Below the pieces are notes generated by a model, which saw only the letters and a program-made list of their open reading frames with translations, had not been told where the DNA came from and ran no database searches. Positions 1 through 7,000 of a stretch of 8,258 nt of DNA are shown here, piece by piece. Position 1 is the first letter of the stretch, and the number at the start of each line of letters is the position of its first letter. Source of the DNA: JBICHM01 sp043101835 (GTDB lineage Bacteria; Planctomycetota; Phycisphaerae; Phycisphaerales; UBA1924); NCBI GenBank assembly GCA_043101835.1, contig JBICHM010000336.1, positions 1 through 8,258 of the forward strand, in the 5' to 3' direction. The translations under genes and the position numbers were made by a program.

Positions 1-359
1 CCAGTGACGCGTCGGCGGGGAATGCGGCGTCGGCATACGGCCTGGACGACTTGCCCCGTGTAAGCGATCCGGACCGGACGCTTTACCGAGCGTTCTCGCT
101 CGAGCGCGGCTCGGTGAATCAACTCTTCGGCCCCCGCGTGGTATTGCGCGGCGTCGTGGCGACGCTGCGCGGGCACTTCGTCGGCGCACTCGACGGCGAC
201 GGCTTCCAGATGCCCGGCGTCTTTCTCGTGGCGGATGGCGCCATCGTCGCGGCGTTCCGTCACCGCCTCGCCAGCGACCGCCCGGATTACACCGGGATCG
301 CGTGCGATTCCGGCGCCTGCGCTATCGAGCCCACCCCCGCGGGCGCAGGATCAGCGTGA
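1..359 (+). CDS. Peroxiredoxin-like AhpC/TSA family protein, C-terminal part (5' truncated by window edge)
   Basis: This is the 3' part of a gene whose start lies before the window. The open frame runs from base 3 to the TGA at 357-359, giving 118 visible residues. The stretch RTLYRAFSLERGSVNQLFGP, followed by a GDGFQMPGVFLV segment and then RHRLASDRPDY, is typical of the thioredoxin-fold 'AhpC/TSA antioxidant' or peroxiredoxin-like family (PF13911 type). In that family a lumenal or cytosolic thiol is thought to reduce peroxides or act in redox signalling. The expected catalytic Cys motif near the N-terminus is outside the window, so activity cannot be judged. The protein ends with a short tail carrying Cys-X4-Cys (codons at 303-305 and 318-320), which I do not recall as standard for the family. 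The stop overlaps the GTG start of the next gene (GTGA, 356-359), pointing to an operon. A TTG at 51 could open a shorter frame, but homology-like sequence continues upstream of it, so it is not the start. Confidence 0.8.
   Translation, partial: SDASAGNAASAYGLDDLPRVSDPDRTLYRAFSLERGSVNQLFGPRVVLRGVVATLRGHFVGALDGDGFQMPGVFLVADGAIVAAFRHRLASDRPDYTGIACDSGACAIEPTPAGAGSA
347..350 (+). promoter_or_regulatory. Shine-Dalgarno AGGA for the SDR-DUF2867 gene
   Basis: AGGA lies five bases before the GTG at 356. This supports 356 rather than the in-frame GTG at 302, which would sit deep inside the preceding gene. No other ATG, GTG or TTG occurs in this frame between 356 and the Rossmann-fold motif. Confidence 0.5.
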
Positions 360-1927
360 TCGCGCCGCTCCGACAGCGCGGCCGCCTCCCGCAGCCGTCC
401 GGCGAGCGAACACCGCCGGCCGATCGGCGCCCGGTCTTTCTCACAGGCGCAACCGGGTACATCGGCGGCCGGCTCGGGCGCGTGCTCCTCGATCGGGGTT
501 GCTCGCTCCGCTGCCTCACTCGGTCTCGCAAAAAGCTTCTCGCCCGGCCGTGGGCGGACGATCCGCGTGTCGAGATTACTGAAGGCGATGGCGCGGACGA
601 AGCGCTGCTCACCGAGGCGATGCGCGGCTGCGGTGTCGCCTACTACCTGATTCACTCGATGGTTGTCGCCGGTGAGTCATACGCTGAGCGCGATCGGGAG
701 ATGGCCGAGGTCTTCGCCCGGGCGGCAAAAAGCGCCGGGGTTGAACGGATCATCTACCTGGGCGGCCTGGGCGAATCCGGCGAACGGCTCAGCCGCCACC
801 TCCACTCGCGCCGCGAGGTGGAAGATGCGCTCGCCTCTGCTGGCGTCCCGGTCACGACGCTGCGCGCCGCCATGATCATCGGCAGCGGCTCCGCATCGTT
901 CGAGATCCTGCGCTACCTCACCGAGCGGCTCCCCGTCATGGTCACGCCCCGATGGGTGCGGACGGAATGCCAGCCCATCGCGGTGCGCAATGTCCTTCAC
1001 TACCTCGCCGAATGCCTCGACACGCCCCAGACGACCGGGCGCACCATCGACATCGGCGGGCCTGAGGTCTTCTCCTACGGCGAACTCATGCAGATCATGG
1101 CTCGCGCACGGGGCCTCCGGCCGCGGGTGATCATTCCGGTTCCCGTGCTCACCCCGCGCCTCAGTTCGCTCTGGATCCACCTCGTGACGCCGATCGACTC
1201 GCGCCTCGCCCGGCCGCTGGCGGAGGGGCTGCGCAACCGCGTGGTGTGTCGCGACGCCGAGGCGACGCGCCTGATGCCTCAGCGTCTGCTGACCGTGCGC
1301 GAATCAATCGATGCGGCGCTCGGCAAGGTTCGCAGCGGCCAGGTCGAGACGGCCTGGTCGAATGCAGGCCCGCTTCCGGGAGACCCGAACTGGGCAGGCG
1401 GCACCACGTTCGTCGATCGTCGATCGCTCGAGGTCGATGCGCCGGCCGAGGCGACCTACCGCGCGGTCTGCCGCATCGGCGGCGGGGAGGGGTACTACGC
1501 CGCGGACTGGCTCTGGCGCGTGCGCGGCTGGATGGATCGGCTGCTCGGCGGCCCGGGCCTTCGTCGAGGCCGGCGCGATCCGGAGCACGTCGGCTACGGC
1601 GAGGCGCTCGACTTCTGGCGCGTCACCGGCATCGAGCCGCCGAAACGCCTCGAACTCCGCGCGGAAATGTGGGTGCCCGGCGAGGCCGAACTGGAGTTCA
1701 CGATCGAACCCCTCGGGCCCCGACGCTCGCGCCTCGTGCAGACCGCGCGATTCAAGCCGAAGGGTCTGCTCGGGATCGCATACTGGTACGCCGTGGTTCC
1801 CCTGCACAACATCGTCTTCAGCGGAATGCTCCGCGGCGTGGCGCGCTCCGCTACCCGTCTTGCATCGGCCACCGACAGCGCATCCGGCTCCGCCGCATCG
1901 TCTCGCGAGAAGGAACGCGCATCGTGA
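356..1927 (+). CDS. Atypical SDR NAD(P)-binding protein with C-terminal DUF2867 domain (YbjT-like)
   Basis: The product is 523 residues from GTG 356, whose GTG overlaps the TGA of the previous gene. A basic, Pro-rich leader of about 27 residues precedes the Rossmann fold with the dinucleotide-binding motif TGATGYIGGRLG (residues 30-41). YYLIHSM (96-102) and IIYLGGLGE (about 132-140) follow, both typical of the atypical/extended SDR group that includes E. coli YbjT. The classical catalytic Tyr-X3-Lys is not visible: where it would be expected there is RHLHSRREVE (about 147-156). Residues about 352-495 look like DUF2867, a domain often fused behind this SDR type, and include the WVPGEAELEF and FKPKGLLGIAYWY segments. 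The last 25 or so residues are a Ser/Ala-rich tail. The substrate is unknown. I infer an NAD(P)H-dependent redox or cofactor-sensing role, because the neighbours are a peroxiredoxin-like protein and a photolyase. The family call is sure; the function is not. The GTG at 302 would add 18 residues and is less likely. Confidence 0.88.
   Translation: MIAPLRQRGRLPQPSGERTPPADRRPVFLTGATGYIGGRLGRVLLDRGCSLRCLTRSRKKLLARPWADDPRVEITEGDGADEALLTEAMRGCGVAYYLIHSMVVAGESYAERDREMAEVFARAAKSAGVERIIYLGGLGESGERLSRHLHSRREVEDALASAGVPVTTLRAAMIIGSGSASFEILRYLTERLPVMVTPRWVRTECQPIAVRNVLHYLAECLDTPQTTGRTIDIGGPEVFSYGELMQIMARARGLRPRVIIPVPVLTPRLSSLWIHLVTPIDSRLARPLAEGLRNRVVCRDAEATRLMPQRLLTVRESIDAALGKVRSGQVETAWSNAGPLPGDPNWAGGTTFVDRRSLEVDAPAEATYRAVCRIGGGEGYYAADWLWRVRGWMDRLLGGPGLRRGRRDPEHVGYGEALDFWRVTGIEPPKRLELRAEMWVPGEAELEFTIEPLGPRRSRLVQTARFKPKGLLGIAYWYAVVPLHNIVFSGMLRGVARSATRLASATDSASGSAASSREKERAS
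1910..1914 (+). promoter_or_regulatory. Shine-Dalgarno AAGGA for the small membrane protein
   Basis: AAGGA lies nine bases before the GTG at 1924. It sits inside the 3' end of the SDR gene and decides the start of the next gene. Frame upstream of 1924 is open but encodes Arg/Gly-rich shadow sequence. Confidence 0.5.
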
Positions 1928-2373
1928 ACGCCGAGCAGATCGTCCTCATCGTCCATGCGGCGAGCACGCTAATGATGACGGGCCTCATCTGGTTCGTGCA
2001 GGTCGTGCATTATCCGTTGTTTGCGCGCGTCGGCGCCGAGGGTTTCCCGATCTATGCCGGCCTGCACCAACGCCTGACGACGACCGTTGTCGGACCGCTG
2101 ATGCTCGCGGAGGCGGCGACCGCCGTCTGGCTCGTCTTCAGCCCGCCCGCGGACGCCCCGCCCGGCCTGACCATGCTGGGCGTCTCGCTGGTTGCGGTGA
2201 TCTGGCTCTCCACAGCGCTCGTGCAGGTGCCCTGCCACCAACGGCTCGAACATGGCTTCGACGCGTCCGTCGCGCGACGTCTCGTCCGGACGAACTGGCT
2301 GCGCACGGGAGCATGGACGATGCGATCCGGCGTTGCGCTCGCGCTCCTGCTTGCCGGAGGCGCAGCTGGATGA
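1924..2373 (+). CDS. Small four-helix integral membrane protein of unknown function
   Basis: This is a 149-residue protein starting at GTG 1924, which overlaps the upstream stop as GTGA (1924-1927). It has four hydrophobic segments, at about residues 5-27, 53-72, 82-102 and 128-146, so it should be a polytopic inner-membrane protein. Notable polar residues lie in or beside the helices: His11 in helix 1, HYPLF (29-33) at its end, His48, Glu63 in helix 2, QVPCHQRL (101-108) at the end of helix 3, and NWLRTGAWTMR (124-134) leading into helix 4. This layout loosely recalls small DUF1772/anthrone-oxygenase-like membrane proteins, but I cannot assign it firmly. It is fully embedded between the SDR-DUF2867 gene and the photolyase gene, with overlapping ends on both sides. 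It is therefore very likely coexpressed with them, and may serve in the same light or redox response. No signal peptide apart from helix 1 is seen. Confidence 0.85.
   Translation: MNAEQIVLIVHAASTLMMTGLIWFVQVVHYPLFARVGAEGFPIYAGLHQRLTTTVVGPLMLAEAATAVWLVFSPPADAPPGLTMLGVSLVAVIWLSTALVQVPCHQRLEHGFDASVARRLVRTNWLRTGAWTMRSGVALALLLAGGAAG
2356..2360 (+). promoter_or_regulatory. Shine-Dalgarno GGAGG for the photolyase gene
   Basis: A strong GGAGG lies nine bases before the ATG at 2370, inside the last codons of the membrane-protein gene. This fixes the photolyase start. The frame stays open for about 1 kb further upstream, but that part is Arg/Ser-rich shadow sequence. Confidence 0.6.
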
Positions 2374-3941
2374 GCGTGTTCCCCCGCATGCGCGTCCGCG
2401 GCTCGGTCGACACACTGCTCGTCGTCTTCGGCGATCAGCTCGACCTTCGCGCGCCGACGATCCGATCGCTGCGCAAGGACGGCGACGCCGTGCTGATGAT
2501 GGAGGTGCGCGACGAAGCGACCCATGTGCCCAGCCACCTGCAGCGCATTGCGCTCTTCCTCAGCGCGATGCGCCACTTCGCTCTCGCCCTGCACGAGCGG
2601 GGCTATCGCGTGCACTATGTCCCGCTCGATGACGACGACAACACCCGCGCCTTCGACGGCGAGTTCCGACGCGCCGTCGAAGCGCTCGCGCCGAAGCGCA
2701 TTGTGGTCGTGCATCCCGGCGAATGGCGCGTGCTGCGCATGGTCGAGGCATGGCAGGACGACCTGGACACCGAGATCGAGATCGTTGACGACGACCACTT
2801 CCTCTGCCCGCTCGAAGAGTTCAGCGCATGGGCGGAGGGACGCAAGTCCCTCGTCCTCGAGCACTTCTACCGCGACATGCGCAAGCGCCTCGGCGTGCTC
2901 GTCGATGACGATGGCAAGCCGGTGGGCGGCGAGTGGAACTTCGATAAGCAGAATCGCGAGGCCTTCGACAGCGAGCCCGACCTGCCATCCCCGTACCGCG
3001 CCCGTCCGGACGATGTGACCAAAGAGGTGCTCGCGCTGGTCCGCAAGAGCTTCCCGGACGCCCCCGGGTCGATCGAGGATTTCGGCTGGCCGGTGACGCG
3101 CGCTGAGGCCCGTCGCGCGCTCAAGGATTTCATCGAGCATCGCCTCCCGAAGTTCGGCGACCACCAGGACGCCATGTGGACCGGCGCCGCGTTCGTGTAC
3201 CACGCCCTCCTCTCTCCGGCGCTCAATCTCAAACTCCTCGACCCGCGCGAGGTGTACGAAACGGCCATCGAGGCGCACGACGCCGGGCGTGCGCCGATCA
3301 ACGCTGTCGAGGGCTTCGTGCGCCAGATCATCGGGTGGCGCGAGTTCATTCGCGGCGTCTACTGGCACGAGGGGCCCGGCTACGCCGATCGCAACGAGCT
3401 CGATCAGCACGGCGAACTGCCCAAGCTCTATTGGACCGGCGACACCGACATGCGCTGCATGCGCGAGTGTGTCGGCCAGGTCCTCGAGCATGCGTACGGC
3501 CACCACATCCAGCGCCTGATGGTGACCGGCAACTTCGCCCTGATCGCCGGCGTGGCGCCCAATGCGATCAGCGACTGGTACCTGGCGATGTACGCCGACG
3601 CGGTCGACTGGGTCACACTACCAAACACGCTGGGCATGGTGATGCACGCCGACGGCGGCGTGGTCGGCACGAAGCCCTACGCCGCGAGCGGGCAGTACAT
3701 CAAACGCATGAGCAACTACTGCGCACACTGCCGCTACGACCCCGGCGCGCGCACCGGCGACGACGCCTGCCCCTTCACCGTGTTCTACTGGGACTTCCTC
3801 ATCCGGAACGAGTCGCGCTTCGCCGACAATCGCCGCATGAAGCTCATGTACAGCCACGTCCGGAAGATGGATCGCGACCAACGCACGGAAATCACCGTGT
3901 CCGCGAGGCGACTGCGGAAACGCCTCGGCGTGGACGGCTGA
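2370..3941 (+). CDS. PhrB-type iron-sulfur photolyase/cryptochrome, probable (6-4) photolyase (FeS-BCP class)
   Basis: The protein has 523 residues from ATG 2370; ATGA overlaps the upstream stop. It is of the deoxyribodipyrimidine photolyase-related family (FeS-BCP), prototype Agrobacterium PhrB (507 residues), a FAD enzyme that repairs UV (6-4) photoproducts using light. The N-terminal antenna domain opens with VVFGDQLDL (18-26), the segment that in PhrB helps hold a ribityllumazine chromophore. The C-terminal FAD domain contains NAVEGFVRQIIGWREF (311-326). Cys363, Cys451, Cys454 and Cys467 show the 88/3/13 spacing of PhrB Cys350, 438, 441 and 454, which bind a 4Fe-4S cluster. Trp355, Trp403 and Tyr404 match the PhrB electron-transfer residues 342, 390 and 391. 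His378-His379 match the active-site histidine pair 365-366. These PhrB numbers are recalled from the literature, not computed here. All key residues are present, so it should be active. It is the last gene of the coupled cluster. A regulatory cryptochrome role, as for Rhodobacter CryB, cannot be excluded. Confidence 0.95.
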   Translation: MSVFPRMRVRGSVDTLLVVFGDQLDLRAPTIRSLRKDGDAVLMMEVRDEATHVPSHLQRIALFLSAMRHFALALHERGYRVHYVPLDDDDNTRAFDGEFRRAVEALAPKRIVVVHPGEWRVLRMVEAWQDDLDTEIEIVDDDHFLCPLEEFSAWAEGRKSLVLEHFYRDMRKRLGVLVDDDGKPVGGEWNFDKQNREAFDSEPDLPSPYRARPDDVTKEVLALVRKSFPDAPGSIEDFGWPVTRAEARRALKDFIEHRLPKFGDHQDAMWTGAAFVYHALLSPALNLKLLDPREVYETAIEAHDAGRAPINAVEGFVRQIIGWREFIRGVYWHEGPGYADRNELDQHGELPKLYWTGDTDMRCMRECVGQVLEHAYGHHIQRLMVTGNFALIAGVAPNAISDWYLAMYADAVDWVTLPNTLGMVMHADGGVVGTKPYAASGQYIKRMSNYCAHCRYDPGARTGDDACPFTVFYWDFLIRNESRFADNRRMKLMYSHVRKMDRDQRTEITVSARRLRKRLGVDG

Positions 3942-4000
3942 TCGAGGCGCCCGCTGTCAGGTAGACTGTGGCCTCCCTCCCCCCTCCCGGAGCACTCCCA
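3942..4000 (+). promoter_or_regulatory. Intergenic gap with candidate -10 element (GGTAGACTG) for the mscK-like gene
   Basis: This 59-base spacer separates the photolyase stop from the next gene. GGTAGACTG at 3960-3968 contains TAGACT, a fair match to the bacterial -10 pattern TAnnnT. A start of transcription about seven bases later would leave a leader of roughly 26 bases with the Shine-Dalgarno GGAG at 3989-3992. No good -35 box is seen at the usual spacing. A weak GAGGC/GCCTC pair (3944-3948 and 3971-3975) has a 22-base loop and no T-run, so I do not call a terminator. Confidence 0.3.
3989..3992 (+). promoter_or_regulatory. Shine-Dalgarno GGAG for the mscK-like gene
   Basis: GGAG lies eight bases before the GTG at 4001. 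It argues for 4001 over the in-frame GTG at 3968. The latter has no such site and would overlap the candidate -10 element. Confidence 0.5.
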
Positions 4001-7000
4001 GTGATTCGCCGGTTTCTGTGCGGATTCATCCTGATCGGTGCGTTCGTCGGCTTCCCTGCGCCCGGGCACCAGGATCAGCCTGGTCAGGCGTCGCAGGCCG
4101 GCGCAGCCCCGTCGATCACGATGGCGGACCTCGACGCGTTGAAGAACGCCGCGGACGCCATTGAGGACCCGGAGCGGAAGCAGCAGGTCGAGGAGACCTA
4201 CGCGACCGCAAAGAGCCTCATCGAGCAGGCGCGATCGGTCGAGGCCGAGGCGGCCCGCTTCGAGAAGGAACGGGCCGAGGCGCCCGCGCTGCTCGAGACC
4301 ATCCGGCAAGAGCTCGCCCAGCCCGCGACCGAGCGATCGGCGAGCCTGCCCGAGAACCCCACGGTTGACCAGGTGCAGCAGGCCGTCACGCAGGCGCAGG
4401 CCGAACTGACGACGGCGCAGCAGCAGGTCCGCGATCTCGAAGCCGAACAGACGAGGCGCACGACGCGCCGTGACGCCATCCCCGGCGAGCTCGCCCAGGC
4501 CCGGCAGCAACTCACCGATCTCGCTGAGCAGCCCGAGGCGGCTGCCGAAGGCGAGCCCGTCGAGATCACGAATCTGCGGCGCGCCGAGCGCCAGGCGCAG
4601 CGCCGGCTCTATGAGGCGCAGATCAGGCGCCTCGAGCGGGAACTGGCCAGCTACGACGCGCGCCGCGAGTTGCTCCCGGCCCGTCGCGACCGCGCCGTCC
4701 GGCGCGTCAACGAACTGCAGCGCCTCGTCGATGGGCTGCAGACGACCCTCAACGAGACGCGCCGTCAGGAGGCCGAGCGCAGCGCCGAGCAGGCACAGGA
4801 GGCGCTTCGTGCCGCCGCGGGCGCCAGCGAAGCCATCCGCACGCTCGCCGAGGAGAACGCCGAGTTCGCCGCGCTTCGCACCGGCGACACCGGCGTCCCG
4901 ACGCGGCTCAGCGAGGCGCGCCGGCAGCGCGACAATGCACGCGCGGCCCTCGACTCCCTCGCGCGCAACTACGTGCGCGTGCGCGATCTCATCGGCGACA
5001 TCGGCCTCACCAACACCGTCGGGATCACCCTTCGGGCCTTCCGGAACGACCTTCCGAATGTCGATCGGCTCGACCGACGCATTGGCGCCCGGCAGGCGGT
5101 CGTGCAGAGCGCCATTTACCAGCTCTATGACCTCGAGCAGCAGCGCCGCGACCTTGCCGACCTCGAGTCCGAGGTGACAGCCGCCGTCGCCGAGTACCGC
5201 GAGCAGACGCCGGGCGCCTCCAACGCCGAGATCGAAGCCGTCACGACCGAAGCCCGGCAGATCCTGCAGAATCGTGTTGCGCTGCTCGACGACGCGATCC
5301 GTGACTACAGGGCCTATCGCGAACTGCTCCTCGAACTCGACGCCTACGAGCGCCGCCTTCGCGACGCCACCAAGGCGTTCGACGCCTTCATCGCCGAGCG
5401 GGTGCTCTGGATCGCCAGCGCGCGCCCGATCGACGCCGGCGACTTCACCGAGGCGCTCGACCGCCTCCAGTGGAGCTTCGACCCCGACGCGGTGTCGACC
5501 GGCGCAGGCGCCATCTGGACCGACTGGCGTCAGCGCCCGGTGCGCCCGCTCTTCGCGCTGGCGCTCGTCGCGATCATCCTCTACGTCCGCCGACAGATCG
5601 GCATCAACTTCCGGCGCTCCGCGACCCGTGAAGTCGGACCGCTGCGCGGCGCGCTCGAGGGCGCAGCCCTCGCCGTGCTGATGGCGGCAGCCTGGCCCGC
5701 GTTCGCGCTCCTTGGCGCATGGATGCTGCGCGGCGGCGCGCTGGTCTCCGGCGCGCCCACCGTCCGCATGGGAACGCTCGCGCAGTCGCTCGAGGGCGCA
5801 GCGATCCTGCTGTTCCTCCTCCGGTTCGTACAGATCGTCTGCCGCCCCGGCGGGTACGCAGTCACGCGCCTCAACTGGCGCGAGACCGTCGCAACGTCGA
5901 TCCGCACACGCCTGCGCTGGTACACCCCGGTGGCCGTCCTGCTCGCGGTCGTCGCGCTTACGGCGCCGCTGGACGTCGGCGACACCGGTGTCAACGCACC
6001 AGATCCCACCTCGCTGCGGCGGCTGGCCAGCACCTCCTTCATGTTCGCCACCTCGCTGGCGCTCTGGGGCATCTTCCGCCCGCGCGGCCCCGTGATGGCG
6101 CACATCCGCCTTTCAAGCCGGGGTGGATGGCATGCTCGCCTCCGCTTCCTCTGGCTCGCGATCATCGTCGGCGGCCCCGTGGTCATCGCCGGCCTCTCTC
6201 TGGCGGGATATGTCTACACGGGCGTCGAGCTCGGCCGCCGCCTGTTGGGATCGTTGTGGGTGCTCGCTGGAATCATCATTCTCCAGAGTGCGCTGATGCA
6301 GTGGCTGGTCAGCGCGCGACGCAAGCTCGAACTCGAGCAGGCGCGCCGCAGGCGAGAAGCCGCCGAACTGGAGGAAGAGGAAGACACGCCCGGTGGCGAG
6401 GGCAGCGTCCGGCCCGCTGAGGAGACCGACCTCGCCGCCCTCGACACCCAGACCCGCCGCCTGTTCAGAAGCGGGTTCGCGATCACCGCCGTCGTCTTCC
6501 TCTGGCTCATCTGGGCCGACGCGGCGCCGGCGCTCCGCATGCTCGAGCGCGTCGAGCTCTACCCACGCTTCGGCGAGGTCGCCTCCGTCGAAGAGGTCCG
6601 CGACAACGCCGCCGACTCCATCCTCGATCTGAGCGGTTACCAGGATCGCACGCCCGCGCAGCAGCCCGCCGAAAGCACGACAGCCCCCACCCAGGCAGGC
6701 GGCGCGCAAACGACGCAGGGCGGCTCGGGCGCCACTTCGTCGATCCCGGGCCCGACCGGCGCCATGCTCTCCTCGGGTTCGTCCGGTGACGCTTCGAGCG
6801 CGGACGCATCGGTCGTGAACCGCCTTACGCTCGGCCAGGTGCTCCTTGCGGCCCTCGTCGGCATCGTCGCGATCGCCGGGAGCCGCAACCTCCCGGGCCT
6901 CATCGAGATCACGCTCCTGCAGCGCCTCGACCTCGATTCCGGCCTGCGGAACGCCATCACGGCCCTCGTCCGCTACACGATCGCAATCGTGGGCGTCTTC

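Noticed and set aside
1246..1923. Possible N-terminal extension of the small membrane protein
   Set aside because: It overlaps the DUF2867-coding region in another frame and gives Arg-rich shadow sequence. GTG 1924 has its own Shine-Dalgarno site and the usual GTGA overlap.
1311..2369. Possible 353-residue N-terminal extension of the photolyase
   Set aside because: The frame is open, but the encoded Arg/Ser/Pro-rich sequence overlaps two well-supported genes. A strong GGAGG site precedes ATG 2370, where PhrB-like similarity begins.
2052..3506. Long open frame on the minus strand (484 codons) across the membrane-protein and photolyase genes
   Set aside because: It is the complement of clearly conserved + strand genes, its product is His/Asp/Val-rich low complexity with no recognisable domain, and long antisense frames are expected at this GC content.
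3176..3964. Plus-strand open frame of 262 codons within the photolyase gene
   Set aside because: It is an alternate-frame shadow, rich in Arg, with no domain. The photolyase frame carries the Fe-S ligands in the same bases.
3944..3975. Possible terminator after the photolyase gene
   Set aside because: The only inverted repeat is five bases with a 22-base loop and no following T-run, too weak to call.
3785..6103. Minus-strand open frame of 772 codons opposite the mscK-like gene
   Set aside because: It mirrors the codon periodicity of the coiled-coil region on the + strand. The product is Gly/Arg/Asp/Leu-rich with no domain, so it is a shadow frame.
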